NCBI GenBank assembly: GCA_030710605.1
Contig: CP092870.1
Coordinates: 51,101,921-51,165,920, forward strand
Source of the DNA: Cordylochernes scorpioides
Taxonomy: Eukaryota > Arthropoda > Arachnida > Pseudoscorpiones > Chernetidae
Direction: 5' to 3'
Length of the DNA stretch: 64,000 nt
Of the stretch, positions 55,576 to 64,000 are shown in pieces. Within the stretch, counting starts at the first letter, position 1; the number at the start of each line of letters is the position of its first letter. The position numbers and the translations under genes are program-made. The notes under the pieces were generated by a model. The model worked only from the letters and a program-made list of their open reading frames with translations, searched no databases and was not told where the DNA came from.

Positions 55576-58500
55576 TTAACCATGAGGTGAGGAGTCCGAG
55601 TCATTCAGGTGATCGGAATCCTCCGCGCGGACGCGTGGCTTAAGTCTATCAGAGGCCTTTAGGAACTCCAGGCAGGCTCGCCAAGTGCTCCTGTTGAAAA
55701 TAAAGTCTTTGAGTGACCGCGGAGTGTACCCTAATTCTTCTGCACAGGTGGAAAGAAGGGGGAATCTAAGGGCATCAAGGCTGCTGCACTCAAGCACGAT
55801 GTGAGACAGAGTTTCTTCCCTGTCGGCGTCGCAGTAAGGGCAGGAAGGATCGTCAATGACGCCTATCCTGTGGGCGAAACTGTCCGTCCACGTATGTCCC
55901 GTTAGCAGGCCTACCACAATGTGCTCGCTAGGGACGATGTACGCATACCTTTTGTCTAAAAGACTCATTGGAGTAAGGCCAAAGCGGGTGTGGATAGAAG
56001 GAGCTAGAGAGAGGAATCTGCTTTCCCATGCTTCACGCGCCCGGCCGTAGATTGCCGATTTTACAAACGACAAAGGAGCGAGTTTGTAACAGCTTGGGTC
56101 AGCAGACTCAGCACCCCGCTTTGCGAGTGTGTCCGCAATGTCATTACCCACGTTCCCACTGTGGCCCTTGATCCATTGTATGGTGCATCTGTTCCCATTG
56201 CGATTCAATCGCGAAATCAGTAGCAGAGCTCTGTCGATAAGGTAATTACCAGTCTTAGAGTTCAGAACTGACCTCACGACTGAGAGGTTGTCCAGGAAGA
56301 ATCCTAAAGTTAGATGATTAGGTAAAGTGGTTGCGTTTTCAAGAGCCTTAACCAATCCAAGGGCTTCCGCCTGAAAGACAGAACAATGAGGGGACAGAAC
56401 ATGAGATTCACGTATTTCAGGTGCACAATCGAGACAAGAGAACCTGTACACGCCGGCGCCAACTCCATCTCTGGTTTTGGAGCCATCTGTATAGTATGCC
56501 ACGTGGAAGAAAAGAGCAGGAATATTACTGGGAGCGGAGTAATAGGGGGGGTAGGGGAGAGGATGTGGAAAGGGAGGAGGCTCGAGTGGAATTTCAGCGT
56601 CAACCAATCCATACTTTTTAAGGTATAGCTCAGTTTTAGCCAAAATTTCCAGATCGAGAGGAAGGACTCTGGAGAGGGAGATTAGAGCAGCGTTGCTGGT
56701 TGATCTGAAAGCTCTACAAGCTCTCACTAGGAAAGGCCTTTGAGCACTCAGTAGAACATTCAAGGAGCGTTGAGAAAGATTAGGAAACCAAACCGCCGAG
56801 GCATAGGCAATGGCCGGAACAACCACTTGCAGATACAGAGTTCTCAAGGCGCGGTAACCAAAACCAAAGTTGAGATTAGCGGCTGCGGTCAAGCGCGGCA
56901 ACATGCCGCGGACCTTGGCGCAGACTTCAACTACGTGCTGGTAGAAAGATAGACGTTGATCAAATCTCACTCCCAGCACCTTAATTGAGTCGCACCATTG
57001 GATTGGCCGTCCGTGGATAACCAGATCCCGGCGCGGTTCAGGAAGTCTCCCGTGTGGTCTGAGGAGAACCATAGCCTGGCACTTCCCCACGCTGAGTTCC
57101 AGTTTATGCAAACTGCACCACCTAGCGATCATATCTATGGTGTGTTGGGCCGCGGGAAGTTGACTAGGTCGGCATCCCGAGACCACCACGACCAGATCAT
57201 CCGCGTAGGCTTGCGGGAAAACATTATTCCTGTAGTCCAGCGTGAGGAGTTCATCAAAGACAATATTCCAAAGGAATGGGCCGAGAACTGAACCCTGGGG
57301 ACATCCTTTGGAAATTCGTCTCGACACAGTACAACCATTCATAGATAGTCTCACAACACGGTTACATAGAAACGAGTTTATCAGGTGATAAATGTTTCTG
57401 GGACAGACGCTTTTGTGCAACGCTCTCAAGATACTGGAGTGGAGCACGTTGTCAAAAGCGCCTTTAACATCAAAAGAAAGAAGAAGACAAGATTTCCTAT
57501 TTTTAATCGTCCGGGTTATAGTGGATTTTAGATTTAAGAGTGCGGCTGTAGTAGATCTACAAGGCTTAAATCCGAACTGGTTTGGAGGCGCTTTACACAT
57601 TCTATCGGCCATCCACGACAGCCTAGCAAGAATTAGACGCTCAAGGATCTTGCCCAAACCAGGCAGCATCGTGATTGGACGGTGTGATGCGAGAAAGTCC
57701 TCCCCACTTCGCTTGGGGACGAGAACGACGTCCCCCAGCTTCCATGTAGATGGAAAGTGGCCAGTGGTTAAACACATGTTGAAAATACTTAGAAAAAACG
57801 TCCGAAAATGTTTAACTAGTTTTACGATAAGAAGAGGTGGCATGCCATCACTACCAGGAGAAGAAGATAAGTTTACCTTATCCGCTGTCAACAACAACTC
57901 GTTATCTGTAAACAAAGGGTCGTTATCAGATGACGATGCGATGACTTTGCTTAAATCTTTGTGTTCTAACATGGTATCGGGCGGGATGCGGCCGAAATAG
58001 TAATCTAATACGTGATTTAATGTGTCCCGCGGACCTTCAGTGAAGCCGCTACCAACTGGGAGAGCTGAGAGGGGTTTGCGCTTAAAATTTCCCTTGATGA
58101 AACTGTAGATTCCACCCCAAGGGCTGATTTCGCAACGCGAGCAGGCTGCCCTCCATGCTTCTTTCTTAGCCAGTCTCCTCGCACGGCGATATCTTGCCTT
58201 CAGTCTTTTGTAAAAGACCTCCAGCACACCCTTAACGACACCGCGTGCCTTTATAAAGGCCCGCTGTGCCTTTTGAGTGGCTCTTTTGAGAGGATTCAAA
58301 TCAGATTTCCACCAAGAGATGGACTTGAGGTATTTATCACTTCTGGGACGGGATGGAATGGTGTTTAGACATGTGTGAAAAATCTCTTCGCCGAGTAAAT
58401 TAATTACATCGTCGAGGGAGGATGAGTCACGCACATTTTCTAAAAAAAGATTAATATTTTCTATTTTTTTGCTGAAATGTTCAAAAACTCTATCCCAGTC

Positions 58501-59256
58501 AGCGCGACCAAAGCTGAAGTATATTTGGCTAAATTTGTTTAATTTAAATCTGGTGTTGTCCTGTGAAGAGGGAGCAAAATTGAGGTTAAAGACGAGGCGT
58601 TTATGGTCAGACAACTCCTGGTACTCAGGATGCCAATCGGTAACGCTATTTACAAGGCCAGCACTACAGCAAGTGACGTCGATGGAAGAAGAGCGGTTGC
58701 CCTCCTCCCACGTCACCGCGCCGTGAGTGTTGAGCACATGCAAATAGTTGGCATCAATAAAGTTTTCAACTAGATCTCTCTTTGGTGAGTGATGCCTGAG
58801 GAGCAGAGGTTTATCCGACCACCTAAAAGATTCAACATTTAGATCGCCGCAAAAAATGACCTCGTCATAGTTCAGAGAATTAAGGCTATAATTTATCTTA
58901 TCGAGAAGAGGGGAAGGATCACATGATGGCGGAAGGTAAACATTACAAAGGAGAATACTTTTACCACTCAATTCACACATGACAAACACGACATTAACAC
59001 TGGACAAATGAGACAAATGGACAAATTTAAGGCTAGGATTTACTACAATGACCATAGCTCCCAACCTAGAGTTTGTAATAGGGCCATAGCAAACTCTGTT
59101 AGATGGGATTGGCAGCGATGGGATTTTGCCGCGCGCGGCTGGGAGCTCTTGTAAAAGTAGTAAATCTATGTTCTCCTCACGACAATCATTCAATACTGAA
59201 TACAAACAAGGCTGAGAGCGTCTTATATTGATTTGTAGGCACTTGAAAACAATCAT
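55576..59256 (-). CDS. LINE ORF2 (endonuclease, reverse transcriptase, RNase H)
   Basis: 1226 codons, uninterrupted. AP endonuclease, residues 1-230: FKCLQINIRRSQPC, LLLLQELPAARG, IIFCGDLNVESF equivalents, and SDHKRLVFNLNF. RT, ~430-740: LVPKRSGEDFLASHRPITML, NQFGFKPCRSTTAALLNLKS, SFDVKGAFDNVLHSSIL, GCPQGSVLGPFLWN, AYADDLVVVVSG (catalytic site near residue 684). RNase H from ~920: YYTDGSKTRDGVGAGVY, VFQAEALGLVKALE, FFLDNLSVV, IKGHSGNVGNDIADTLAKRG. The C-terminal zinc knuckle is CPYCDADREETLSHIVLEC near 1135. Target-primed retrotransposition machinery. RNase H places it in the R1/LOA/I group. Codon use is GC-richer than the surroundings. Confidence 0.93.
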   Translation of the reverse strand: MIVFKCLQINIRRSQPCLYSVLNDCREENIDLLLLQELPAARGKIPSLPIPSNRVCYGPITNSRLGAMVIVVNPSLKFVHLSHLSSVNVVFVMCELSGKSILLCNVYLPPSCDPSPLLDKINYSLNSLNYDEVIFCGDLNVESFRWSDKPLLLRHHSPKRDLVENFIDANYLHVLNTHGAVTWEEGNRSSSIDVTCCSAGLVNSVTDWHPEYQELSDHKRLVFNLNFAPSSQDNTRFKLNKFSQIYFSFGRADWDRVFEHFSKKIENINLFLENVRDSSSLDDVINLLGEEIFHTCLNTIPSRPRSDKYLKSISWWKSDLNPLKRATQKAQRAFIKARGVVKGVLEVFYKRLKARYRRARRLAKKEAWRAACSRCEISPWGGIYSFIKGNFKRKPLSALPVGSGFTEGPRDTLNHVLDYYFGRIPPDTMLEHKDLSKVIASSSDNDPLFTDNELLLTADKVNLSSSPGSDGMPPLLIVKLVKHFRTFFLSIFNMCLTTGHFPSTWKLGDVVLVPKRSGEDFLASHRPITMLPGLGKILERLILARLSWMADRMCKAPPNQFGFKPCRSTTAALLNLKSTITRTIKNRKSCLLLSFDVKGAFDNVLHSSILRALHKSVCPRNIYHLINSFLCNRVVRLSMNGCTVSRRISKGCPQGSVLGPFLWNIVFDELLTLDYRNNVFPQAYADDLVVVVSGCRPSQLPAAQHTIDMIARWCSLHKLELSVGKCQAMVLLRPHGRLPEPRRDLVIHGRPIQWCDSIKVLGVRFDQRLSFYQHVVEVCAKVRGMLPRLTAAANLNFGFGYRALRTLYLQVVVPAIAYASAVWFPNLSQRSLNVLLSAQRPFLVRACRAFRSTSNAALISLSRVLPLDLEILAKTELYLKKYGLVDAEIPLEPPPFPHPLPYPPYYSAPSNIPALFFHVAYYTDGSKTRDGVGAGVYRFSCLDCAPEIRESHVLSPHCSVFQAEALGLVKALENATTLPNHLTLGFFLDNLSVVRSVLNSKTGNYLIDRALLLISRLNRNGNRCTIQWIKGHSGNVGNDIADTLAKRGAESADPSCYKLAPLSFVKSAIYGRAREAWESRFLSLAPSIHTRFGLTPMSLLDKRYAYIVPSEHIVVGLLTGHTWTDSFAHRIGVIDDPSCPYCDADREETLSHIVLECSSLDALRFPLLSTCAEELGYTPRSLKDFIFNRSTWRACLEFLKASDRLKPRVRAEDSDHLNDSDSSPHG

Positions 59257-60515
59257 TTGACTATCGACTTATTGAACTGATCCTGGGCATCTCGCATGTG
59301 CTTGCACATCATGGAGTTGGCATTGTGCTTGTCACCGCACCTGTGACACTTAAGCGCGCTTTTATTTTCACAGGCAGTGGTAAGATGTGCACCTGCACAA
59401 TTGGCGCACTTGGGCGCATTGGTGCACTTTTTACCATCAGTGTGCGTTCTGTGAGAGAGGCTACCGCAGATACCACATGGGAAGACGCGTTTCGCCTGGG
59501 CGAGCCTGAGGGACAGGAAGTCAACAGTGACGCGGCCGCGTGCAAGGAGAGCTTCCTCGATACCCTTATTGACCTCTATGATAGCGGTGGAAGGCGAACC
59601 TTCCTTCCTAATCAATTTAACCAGCTTCAAGCCGCCGCTGTTATTAATTAACTGCGGGGCTATCACAGGGTTTTCCATCAGATCAGACACCAGATCAGAT
59701 TCAGATTTTTCGACAGGGATTCCGAAAATTGCCAACCTGGGCCTGAATGTCGGGTTTGGTAAGACTTTAAGTCCGTCAATGTTGGCGGTCTTAAATCCGT
59801 CCACAAACCGCTTTGATTCTGCAGAATTGGGAAAGTGAAGGACAAGTTTTTTGTCCTTCCCAGTTACCGCCGTCACATCACAACTCTTCAACTGTGGAGT
59901 CTTGGCAATTTTGGCTCTGATGGCCTCGAAAGATAAGGTGTCTGAGCCAATTTTTACATGGTTTACACTGTTCTTTAACGTCTGCGCGTAGGTTGAACGC
60001 GCTGGCACTCTAGGGTGTACAGTTGTGGGTTGGTTGGACCTAATTTGGATAGCAGAAGTATCAGGTTGGGGGATCATTGTAACGGGGTTAGAAGGAGAGG
60101 GAGGCTTGGCCAACCTTTTCCTAAGTTGGATGACCTCATTTTCAACTATTTTTACATTTTTTTTGAAGATTCTTAACACTTCAGTTTGTAAAGCGTTAAA
60201 AATACGCCTTACATCGTCTTTCACTGAGTCAGATAACCCGGTGCGGGTGGTAGCAGGAAGGTTAGAGGCAGCGATATCCGCTACCTCATGAAAATTTTTG
60301 TTGAAAAGAGAATCTATCTCTTCCCAGCAGTCAGAGGATCCAGAATGGGTACAGGAAGGAATGGAAGTAGGGGCCTGGGGGATCTTACCTTGGGCAGTCC
60401 TATTAATAGGAGCGGAGACCTCTTCGGCCACGGTCCCAGGACTTGTGGAGGGCTCCAAAGGTGGGAATGGGTCGTCAGCTGATGTGGCCCGCGTCTGCAG
60501 GCGAGTGGTGACCAT
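59253..60515 (-). CDS. LINE ORF1 (gag-like, zinc knuckles)
   Basis: 420 codons. The N-terminal region is low complexity (MVTTRLQTRATSADDPFPPL), followed by a helical stretch (residues 85-140). A conserved RNA-binding gag region comes next (FEAIRAKIAKTPQLKSCDVT, FRPRLAIFGIPVEKSESDLV, ARGRVTVDFLSLRLAQAKR). It ends with knuckles CGICGSLSHRTHTDGKKC, CANCAGAHLTTAC and CHRCGDKHNANSMMC. It binds element RNA and forms the RNP in this group. The stop codon overlaps the ORF2 start (ATGA at 59256-59253), implying coupled termination-reinitiation as in other LINEs of this group. Confidence 0.88.
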   Translation of the reverse strand: MVTTRLQTRATSADDPFPPLEPSTSPGTVAEEVSAPINRTAQGKIPQAPTSIPSCTHSGSSDCWEEIDSLFNKNFHEVADIAASNLPATTRTGLSDSVKDDVRRIFNALQTEVLRIFKKNVKIVENEVIQLRKRLAKPPSPSNPVTMIPQPDTSAIQIRSNQPTTVHPRVPARSTYAQTLKNSVNHVKIGSDTLSFEAIRAKIAKTPQLKSCDVTAVTGKDKKLVLHFPNSAESKRFVDGFKTANIDGLKVLPNPTFRPRLAIFGIPVEKSESDLVSDLMENPVIAPQLINNSGGLKLVKLIRKEGSPSTAIIEVNKGIEEALLARGRVTVDFLSLRLAQAKRVFPCGICGSLSHRTHTDGKKCTNAPKCANCAGAHLTTACENKSALKCHRCGDKHNANSMMCKHMRDAQDQFNKSIVK

Positions 60516-60814
60516 CTTGTATCTTGTCTCTTCGTGGTTGTTATGGTAGTATTGAAATGGATGATTCCGGCTGGGGTTGAATTCTCGGGAGATGGCTGAC
60601 AGCCAACGGGGAACAACAACAATCAGTTTATATAGTAGAAGCGTGACCTCTGGCGGTCGATTTAGCAGTATTTTTTATCTATGAAATATATTTTTAAATA
60701 AAATAATACTTTAATATAACATAACTTTAAATAAAATATTTTAATATAACATTTCAAATAATAATTTAATATAACATATATATACAATAAAATCCTAAAT
60801 AATTGCAATTAGAT

Positions 60815-60911
60815 ATTCAATGAATGAAAGGAAGAAAAAATTGCAACGAGTTTCTTTATTTAGAAATAAAGAAACTCGTTGCAAATTTTTTCTTCCTTTC
60901 ATTCATTGAAT
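60815..60911. repeat. 97-bp near-perfect palindrome
   Basis: Arms of 47-48 bases (ATTCAATGAATGAAAGGAAG through CGAGTTTCTTTATTT) mirror each other with a single one-base indel (TT/TTT) and only AG between them. It sits just upstream of the LINE's 5' end. Could be a tiny MITE or a snap-back repair product. Confidence 0.85.
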
Positions 60912-61152
60912 ATATATATATATTATGGAATTACTACCGGTAGAATGTTAATATTTTTATATAAAGGTCATCTCTCCCATTGAAATATATCTACAAAAAA
61001 CTAAGCGCCATCAATCGACTGTCTCCGCCAACTAGCAGATAGTGATAAGGACAAAGCCACAACACGTCACTGCCGATATGTGACGCGAACAATTGGAGTC
61101 TATCTGTTGACAATATATAAAATAATTTTATATTCTATGTTATAAATCTTAC

Positions 61153-61238
61153 ACTTTGACATCAAAATCTTCATTTCCCAGTTGTTCCATGAGGTTGTGG
61201 ATTAGATCTTGGGCACACTCGTTGATGATGGGGACCAT
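61153..61238 (-). CDS. P450 exon a (first exon visible)
   Basis: Translates to MVPIINECAQDLIHNLMEQL followed by GNEDFDVKV. This matches the CYP3-clan segment between the C-helix exon and the stretch leading to GAFSIDVIS. The acceptor is ...CTGTTTAG and the donor GT|GTAAGA, leaving phase 2. The ATG follows the acceptor directly and is an internal Met, not a translation start. Exon length is 86 bp. The next intron, about 15.4 kb, holds the intact LINE, the gag-only unit, an orphan pseudogene, a truncated LINE and a Helitron. Confidence 0.82.
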
Positions 61239-61490
61239 CTAAACAGGATAGGTAAGGCCAACTTTCTAAAAGTTTAAATGTTATATATTGTAGCAAAGTA
61301 TTTATAATTTATTATCGTGTTTTATGTTTATTTGTTGCTACTTTGTAAACTTCCCTCATTGCTTATCTTTTGTTTATCATTCAAAGTTTGTTCTGCCTTA
61401 AATAAATTTCTGTCATCCTGAAGTTGGTTTTTCCTAATTTTCCACGTGGCTATATTTACCATTCCATATATTATATAAATCATTATATAG
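61239..61490. other. Intron/upstream DNA, nothing recognised
   Basis: Start of the next P450 intron upstream of exon a. AT-rich, no exon candidate. Confidence 0.35.
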
Positions 61491-61497
61491 TAGAACT

Positions 61498-61589
61498 TCC
61501 ATGAGAGGATATTCGTGTTAGAGGACACCTCTCAACAAAGGACACTTTGGCTCTACAATTAGGTGTCCTTTACAGAGAGGTTATACTAC
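61498..61589. repeat. Small MITE with short inverted ends
   Basis: TAGTAGAACTTCCATGAGAG at the left and CTCTGTAAAGGACACC-like (inverted from GGTGTCCTTTACAGAGAGGT then TATACTA) at the right pair imperfectly, with TA on both sides. Non-coding. Confidence 0.45.
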
Positions 61590-61682
61590 ATACATTTTAA
61601 TATGATACATTAGAACGCAAACTGTTATAAGAAATGTAAATCAATTTCGATGCGAATGATTCTTTTTGAATTAAAACAATTT

Positions 61683-61795
61683 TTCTAATGCCTCTACTGC
61701 AATGATTAAAAAATGAGAGGATACACCACTTATGAGCCAGGCCCTCCCATTATTTTATCATTGCAGTAAGGGCAGTAGAATTTTTTTTTTTCAAA
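61683..61795. repeat. MITE of the GGGAGGGC family
   Basis: TCTACTGCAATGATTAAAAA and TTATCATTGCAGTAAGGGCA then GTAGA form terminal inverted repeats around GAGCCAGGCCCTCCCATTA. Same terminal motifs as 39860-40372. Confidence 0.55.
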
Positions 61796-61799
61796 AAGA

Positions 61800-62430
61800 A
61801 TCATACGCGTCGAAAAATAGTTTATACATTTATTATACATATTTAAGAGTCATTAGGATGATCAAATTCTGTAATGTAAAGGGTGTGTTTTAAATTTACT
61901 CTAAACATTTTCTTTTGAAACACTTCTGTGTGTATATATATTTCAGCATTAAAAACAAGGCTTAAAATACTATTTTTATTTTCAATCATTTTTAATTCAT
62001 ATTTTAAAAAAATAATTTTGTAATCATACCCTCAATATATCATTGCTTCAAACAGTAAAAATATTTTAAATATAAATAAACATAAAAATACCACCAAAAT
62101 TTAAATTGATATAAAATATAAAGAGTTGAATATAATCACGGCTTTGAAGTGTTATGGCTGCCGCAACCACATGATCATATGGCGGCAGTTGCGTCCACAA
62201 CGAAAGGTTGTATAATGTCACTTCATTTAGTTCTCTTTCTGGGATTTGATGCAGCTTAAATCATTTTTTTGTCTCTGATAATATACCAATTTCTAATGCG
62301 TTAATCTTTATGATAATTGATCTCGGGAATATCGAGGAAATATTTCACTAGGTCCAAATCGTCAAAAAAAAGTATCCTTTTGAGTGATGTTGGAGGAGAG
62401 AAGATTCCAAAGAAAACCCAGCTATATACC
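61800..62430. other. No gene seen
   Basis: AT-rich. A GC-richer patch at 62155-62200 contains CTGCCGC...GCGGCAG, a 7-bp stem of no evident function. Confidence 0.35.
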
Positions 62431-63720
62431 AACTAGAAGTATTTTATTCGGAAGTGTCTGTTAACGGTTCTGTGCGCGATGTATAAATAAACCAAATGCA
62501 TGTCAACACGTAAAAGTGTTTCCTGACGCCACAGCTGCAATAGTAAACAAGCACTATGGATGACTACTTAAACTCGAGTTACACGATCTAAAATGCCGTG
62601 AAATTCTTTCGGAAATTTTCTGAAGTTCATCGACGCGGTGGCTTATAAAATCAGAAGAAAGTGGGTGTCCAACAATTAAGAGTTTCTGTAAATTAGTAAC
62701 AATACCCGAAAAAACATGATATACTGAAGCAAACAAAAGATAAAGAGGCTTCCGAGGCTACACTGGCAGCCATGGAAGGACTTTCACACTGAACCTTTAG
62801 AGGTCAGGACTCGTTAATGCTGACGGAACAAAACAACCGGTACAAGATACAGTGAGGACCGAAATTAGACAGCGCTTCTGGATAAATTACTTGGAAACGC
62901 CGTCCGGAAATGTATCCTGAAATGTTTGACTTGCATACGCCACAGACACAGTTCCACACCACTCATGATAGAGCTATAACCGAAAAAGAAGCATCAAAGA
63001 TCGTTTACAGTGTCCGGAATGGATTTCTTCAGACAAGTGACTGACGGTAGAAGGCGATACGGAAGCCATATTTACCTGCTTGACAACCAGACCTTACCTA
63101 GAACAGGTTCATAATCTTTGGCGCTAGGAAGAATGGCGGCAAGATGTAGTCATCCTGCCGAGATCAGGAATTTTAAAGGCACCAACCTCAAAAGCGCTGA
63201 CAGTGAGCCGAAAGTATCGCAGGGCAATCACGAGATAGCATCACAGAGGAACTGGTAACAAAAGATATCAAGTGGAAATTCATCCTGCCGCACAGGCCAC
63301 ACTCTGGTGGAGCTGGAAGAATTATCAGATCAGTGAAAACGGCCATGGAAACGATACTTCGAAGCAAGCCCTGCTGGAATAAATTCTGAGAACTGTTTTA
63401 ACGTAGCCCTGGCGATAATATATTGTCGTCTATTGACAGATGTGCCTGTACATCCGACGTCACTAGAGGCCCTAATACCTATTCACTTCCTCACAGGAAC
63501 AGGCAAGAGCCTATTAAAACCACTTGGAAAATTCGACGACAGAGACCTCGTGATGAATAAAAGATTCACGCAACGCCTTGATGATATGTTATGGAAACGA
63601 TGTCTGTAAGAAACCTTGGGAATATTACATGATATAACCAAGCGGATTTTCAAAATCTCCAATATTGTCGTCGGTGATATGGTAATTGTATCGTTCCAGA
63701 AGCCTGGGCTGCCAGCGGGA
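62431..63720 (+). pseudogene. BEL/Pao retrotransposon pol remnant
   Basis: Plus-strand RT fragment with the catalytic box YMDDYLNSSYT (about 62552-62584) and EVHRRGGL, which match the Pao YxDD and HxxGGF region. Integrase pieces follow: ILPHRPHSGGAGRIIRSVKT near 63285 (family pattern P-APH-GG-WER-V-S-K), then PIHFLTGTGKSLLKPLGKFD near 63480 and LDDMLWKR near 63580. Large internal deletions and many stops. No LTRs recognised. Confidence 0.6.
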
Positions 63721-64000
63721 CATTTCGAAGACACGTTATTAATTCAGCCATGCTGGATATTTTCACTACTGAAATCGAGGGCGAGCATGATGAGAAAATA
63801 TCAGACGTCGGATATGCAAGAGGAGCAACCTATGGAACTATGGGCAGCTGAGCCGTGGAGAAGCAACCTTAGCACAGCAATGACTTGGTACCTTTGCATA
63901 GTCTGCGGCTGGCGGTGATCTTTCACTCCAGGCTACTTTGTAAACTCCTTTGTTTAATTCTACTTACGAATTTTCATGAACGATAAAAATCGTTTAAATC

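Larger units (their letters stand above)
55222..60620 (-). mobile_element. Full-length R1/I-group LINE with intact ORFs
   Basis: The minus strand begins near TTGTTGTTCCCCGTTGGC (60620-60595), has a ~100-bp 5' UTR, ORF1 and ORF2 overlapping by ATGA, a ~350-bp 3' region, and an A/TAAT-rich tail (55222-55281). Both ORFs are uninterrupted, so it may be autonomous. It lies in the 15-kb P450 intron in the same orientation as the gene. I could not define a target duplication. Confidence 0.85.
17439..61238 (-). other. Cytochrome P450 gene (CYP3 clan), partial span: last nine exons and their introns
   Basis: Haem-thiolate monooxygenase of the CYP3 clan; members are normally ER-anchored and oxidise lipophilic substrates with NADPH-P450 reductase. 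Nine minus-strand exons (61153-61238, 45652-45800, 41681-41805, 28628-28757, 26451-26611, 24111-24223, 18957-19100, 18742-18904, 17439-17534) sum to 1167 nt. Every junction is AG/GT and every phase matches, giving 389 codons including the stop. Visible landmarks are RVDFLQLMIDAQ, the I-helix VGYDTT, the K-helix ETFR, PERF, and the haem loop PFGLGPRSCVS. A complete family member is about 500 residues, so the N-terminal exons (membrane anchor, C-helix) must lie right of the window; I saw none in 61239-64000. Introns run from 52 bp to about 15.4 kb and are full of transposons. The intact frame argues for a live gene. The CxG glycine after the haem cysteine is Ser, which is unusual. Confidence 0.9.

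Noticed and set aside
57392..58000. 202-codon plus-strand ORF opposite the LINE RT
   Set aside because: Antisense to conserved RT motifs; no domain of its own.
62155..62200. CTGCCGC / GCGGCAG stem as a regulatory hairpin
   Set aside because: Only seven pairs with a long loop; expected by chance in this length.
63483..63918. ORFs on both strands near the right edge as possible upstream P450 exons
   Set aside because: The plus strand reads as BEL/Pao integrase; the minus translation has no C-helix WxxxR or substrate-region motif and no matching splice phase.
1..64000. CRISPR arrays, rRNA genes, operons, phage or bacterial islands
   Set aside because: No regularly spaced repeats or ribosomal sequence seen; gene structure is clearly eukaryotic with introns.

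Overview
This is a eukaryotic nuclear window. It is AT-rich, has no prokaryotic-style gene packing, and is dominated by transposable elements. Its only recognisable host gene is a cytochrome P450 of the CYP3 clan on the minus strand. Nine exons (17439-61238) join with every splice phase matching and one open frame of 389 codons including the stop. The N-terminal ~110-120 residues lie beyond the right edge. The P450 type and the repeat set (mariner, Copia, Gypsy, BEL/Pao, several LINE clades, Helitrons, tRNA-derived SINEs) point to an arthropod, and I infer an arachnid such as a spider; that assignment is not proven by the sequence.

Layout. 1-5066: low-information DNA with a diverged direct duplication (about 430-930 and 4040-4610) and two inverted tRNA-derived SINEs. 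5067-12909: a decayed minus-strand Copia element with both LTRs and a TATAT target duplication; a plus-strand Gypsy deletion derivative (8334-11623, CTAT duplication) sits in its protease region. 12934-13513: a foldback repeat with hammerhead-like cores. 13567-16440: a Helitron 5' fragment and a plus-strand LINE remnant with RNase H.

The P450 gene fills 17439-61238. Its introns hold Helitrons (19486-20431, 20432-21338, 25096-25647, a fragment at 27343-27600, 39303-39811, 40866-41675, 51725-52470), a nearly intact mariner (22494-23798), a dead mariner, and an R1/I-type LINE (30330-39060) split by a younger LINE (33625-38527) flanked by an 18-bp duplication. They also hold a 5'-truncated relative of that LINE (46141-49187), foldback MITEs, an orphan-family pseudogene (49320-50995), a gag-only LINE-like unit (53082-54690), and a full-length LINE with two intact overlapping ORFs (55222-60620). 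61239-64000 carries MITEs and a BEL/Pao remnant.

The features most worth following are: a 2A-like GCIELNPGP peptide in the leader of the 33.6-38.5 kb LINE; a Helitron inserted five bases into a P450 donor splice site with the donor preserved; Helitrons carrying tRNA-Gly pieces and a shared GC-rich cassette; a tRNA-like sequence framed by perfect 14-bp inverted repeats; hammerhead-like cores in a dispersed repeat; and the open gag-only element. Nothing here forms an operon or pathway: one host gene is embedded in layers of mobile DNA whose relative ages can be read from nesting and target duplications.
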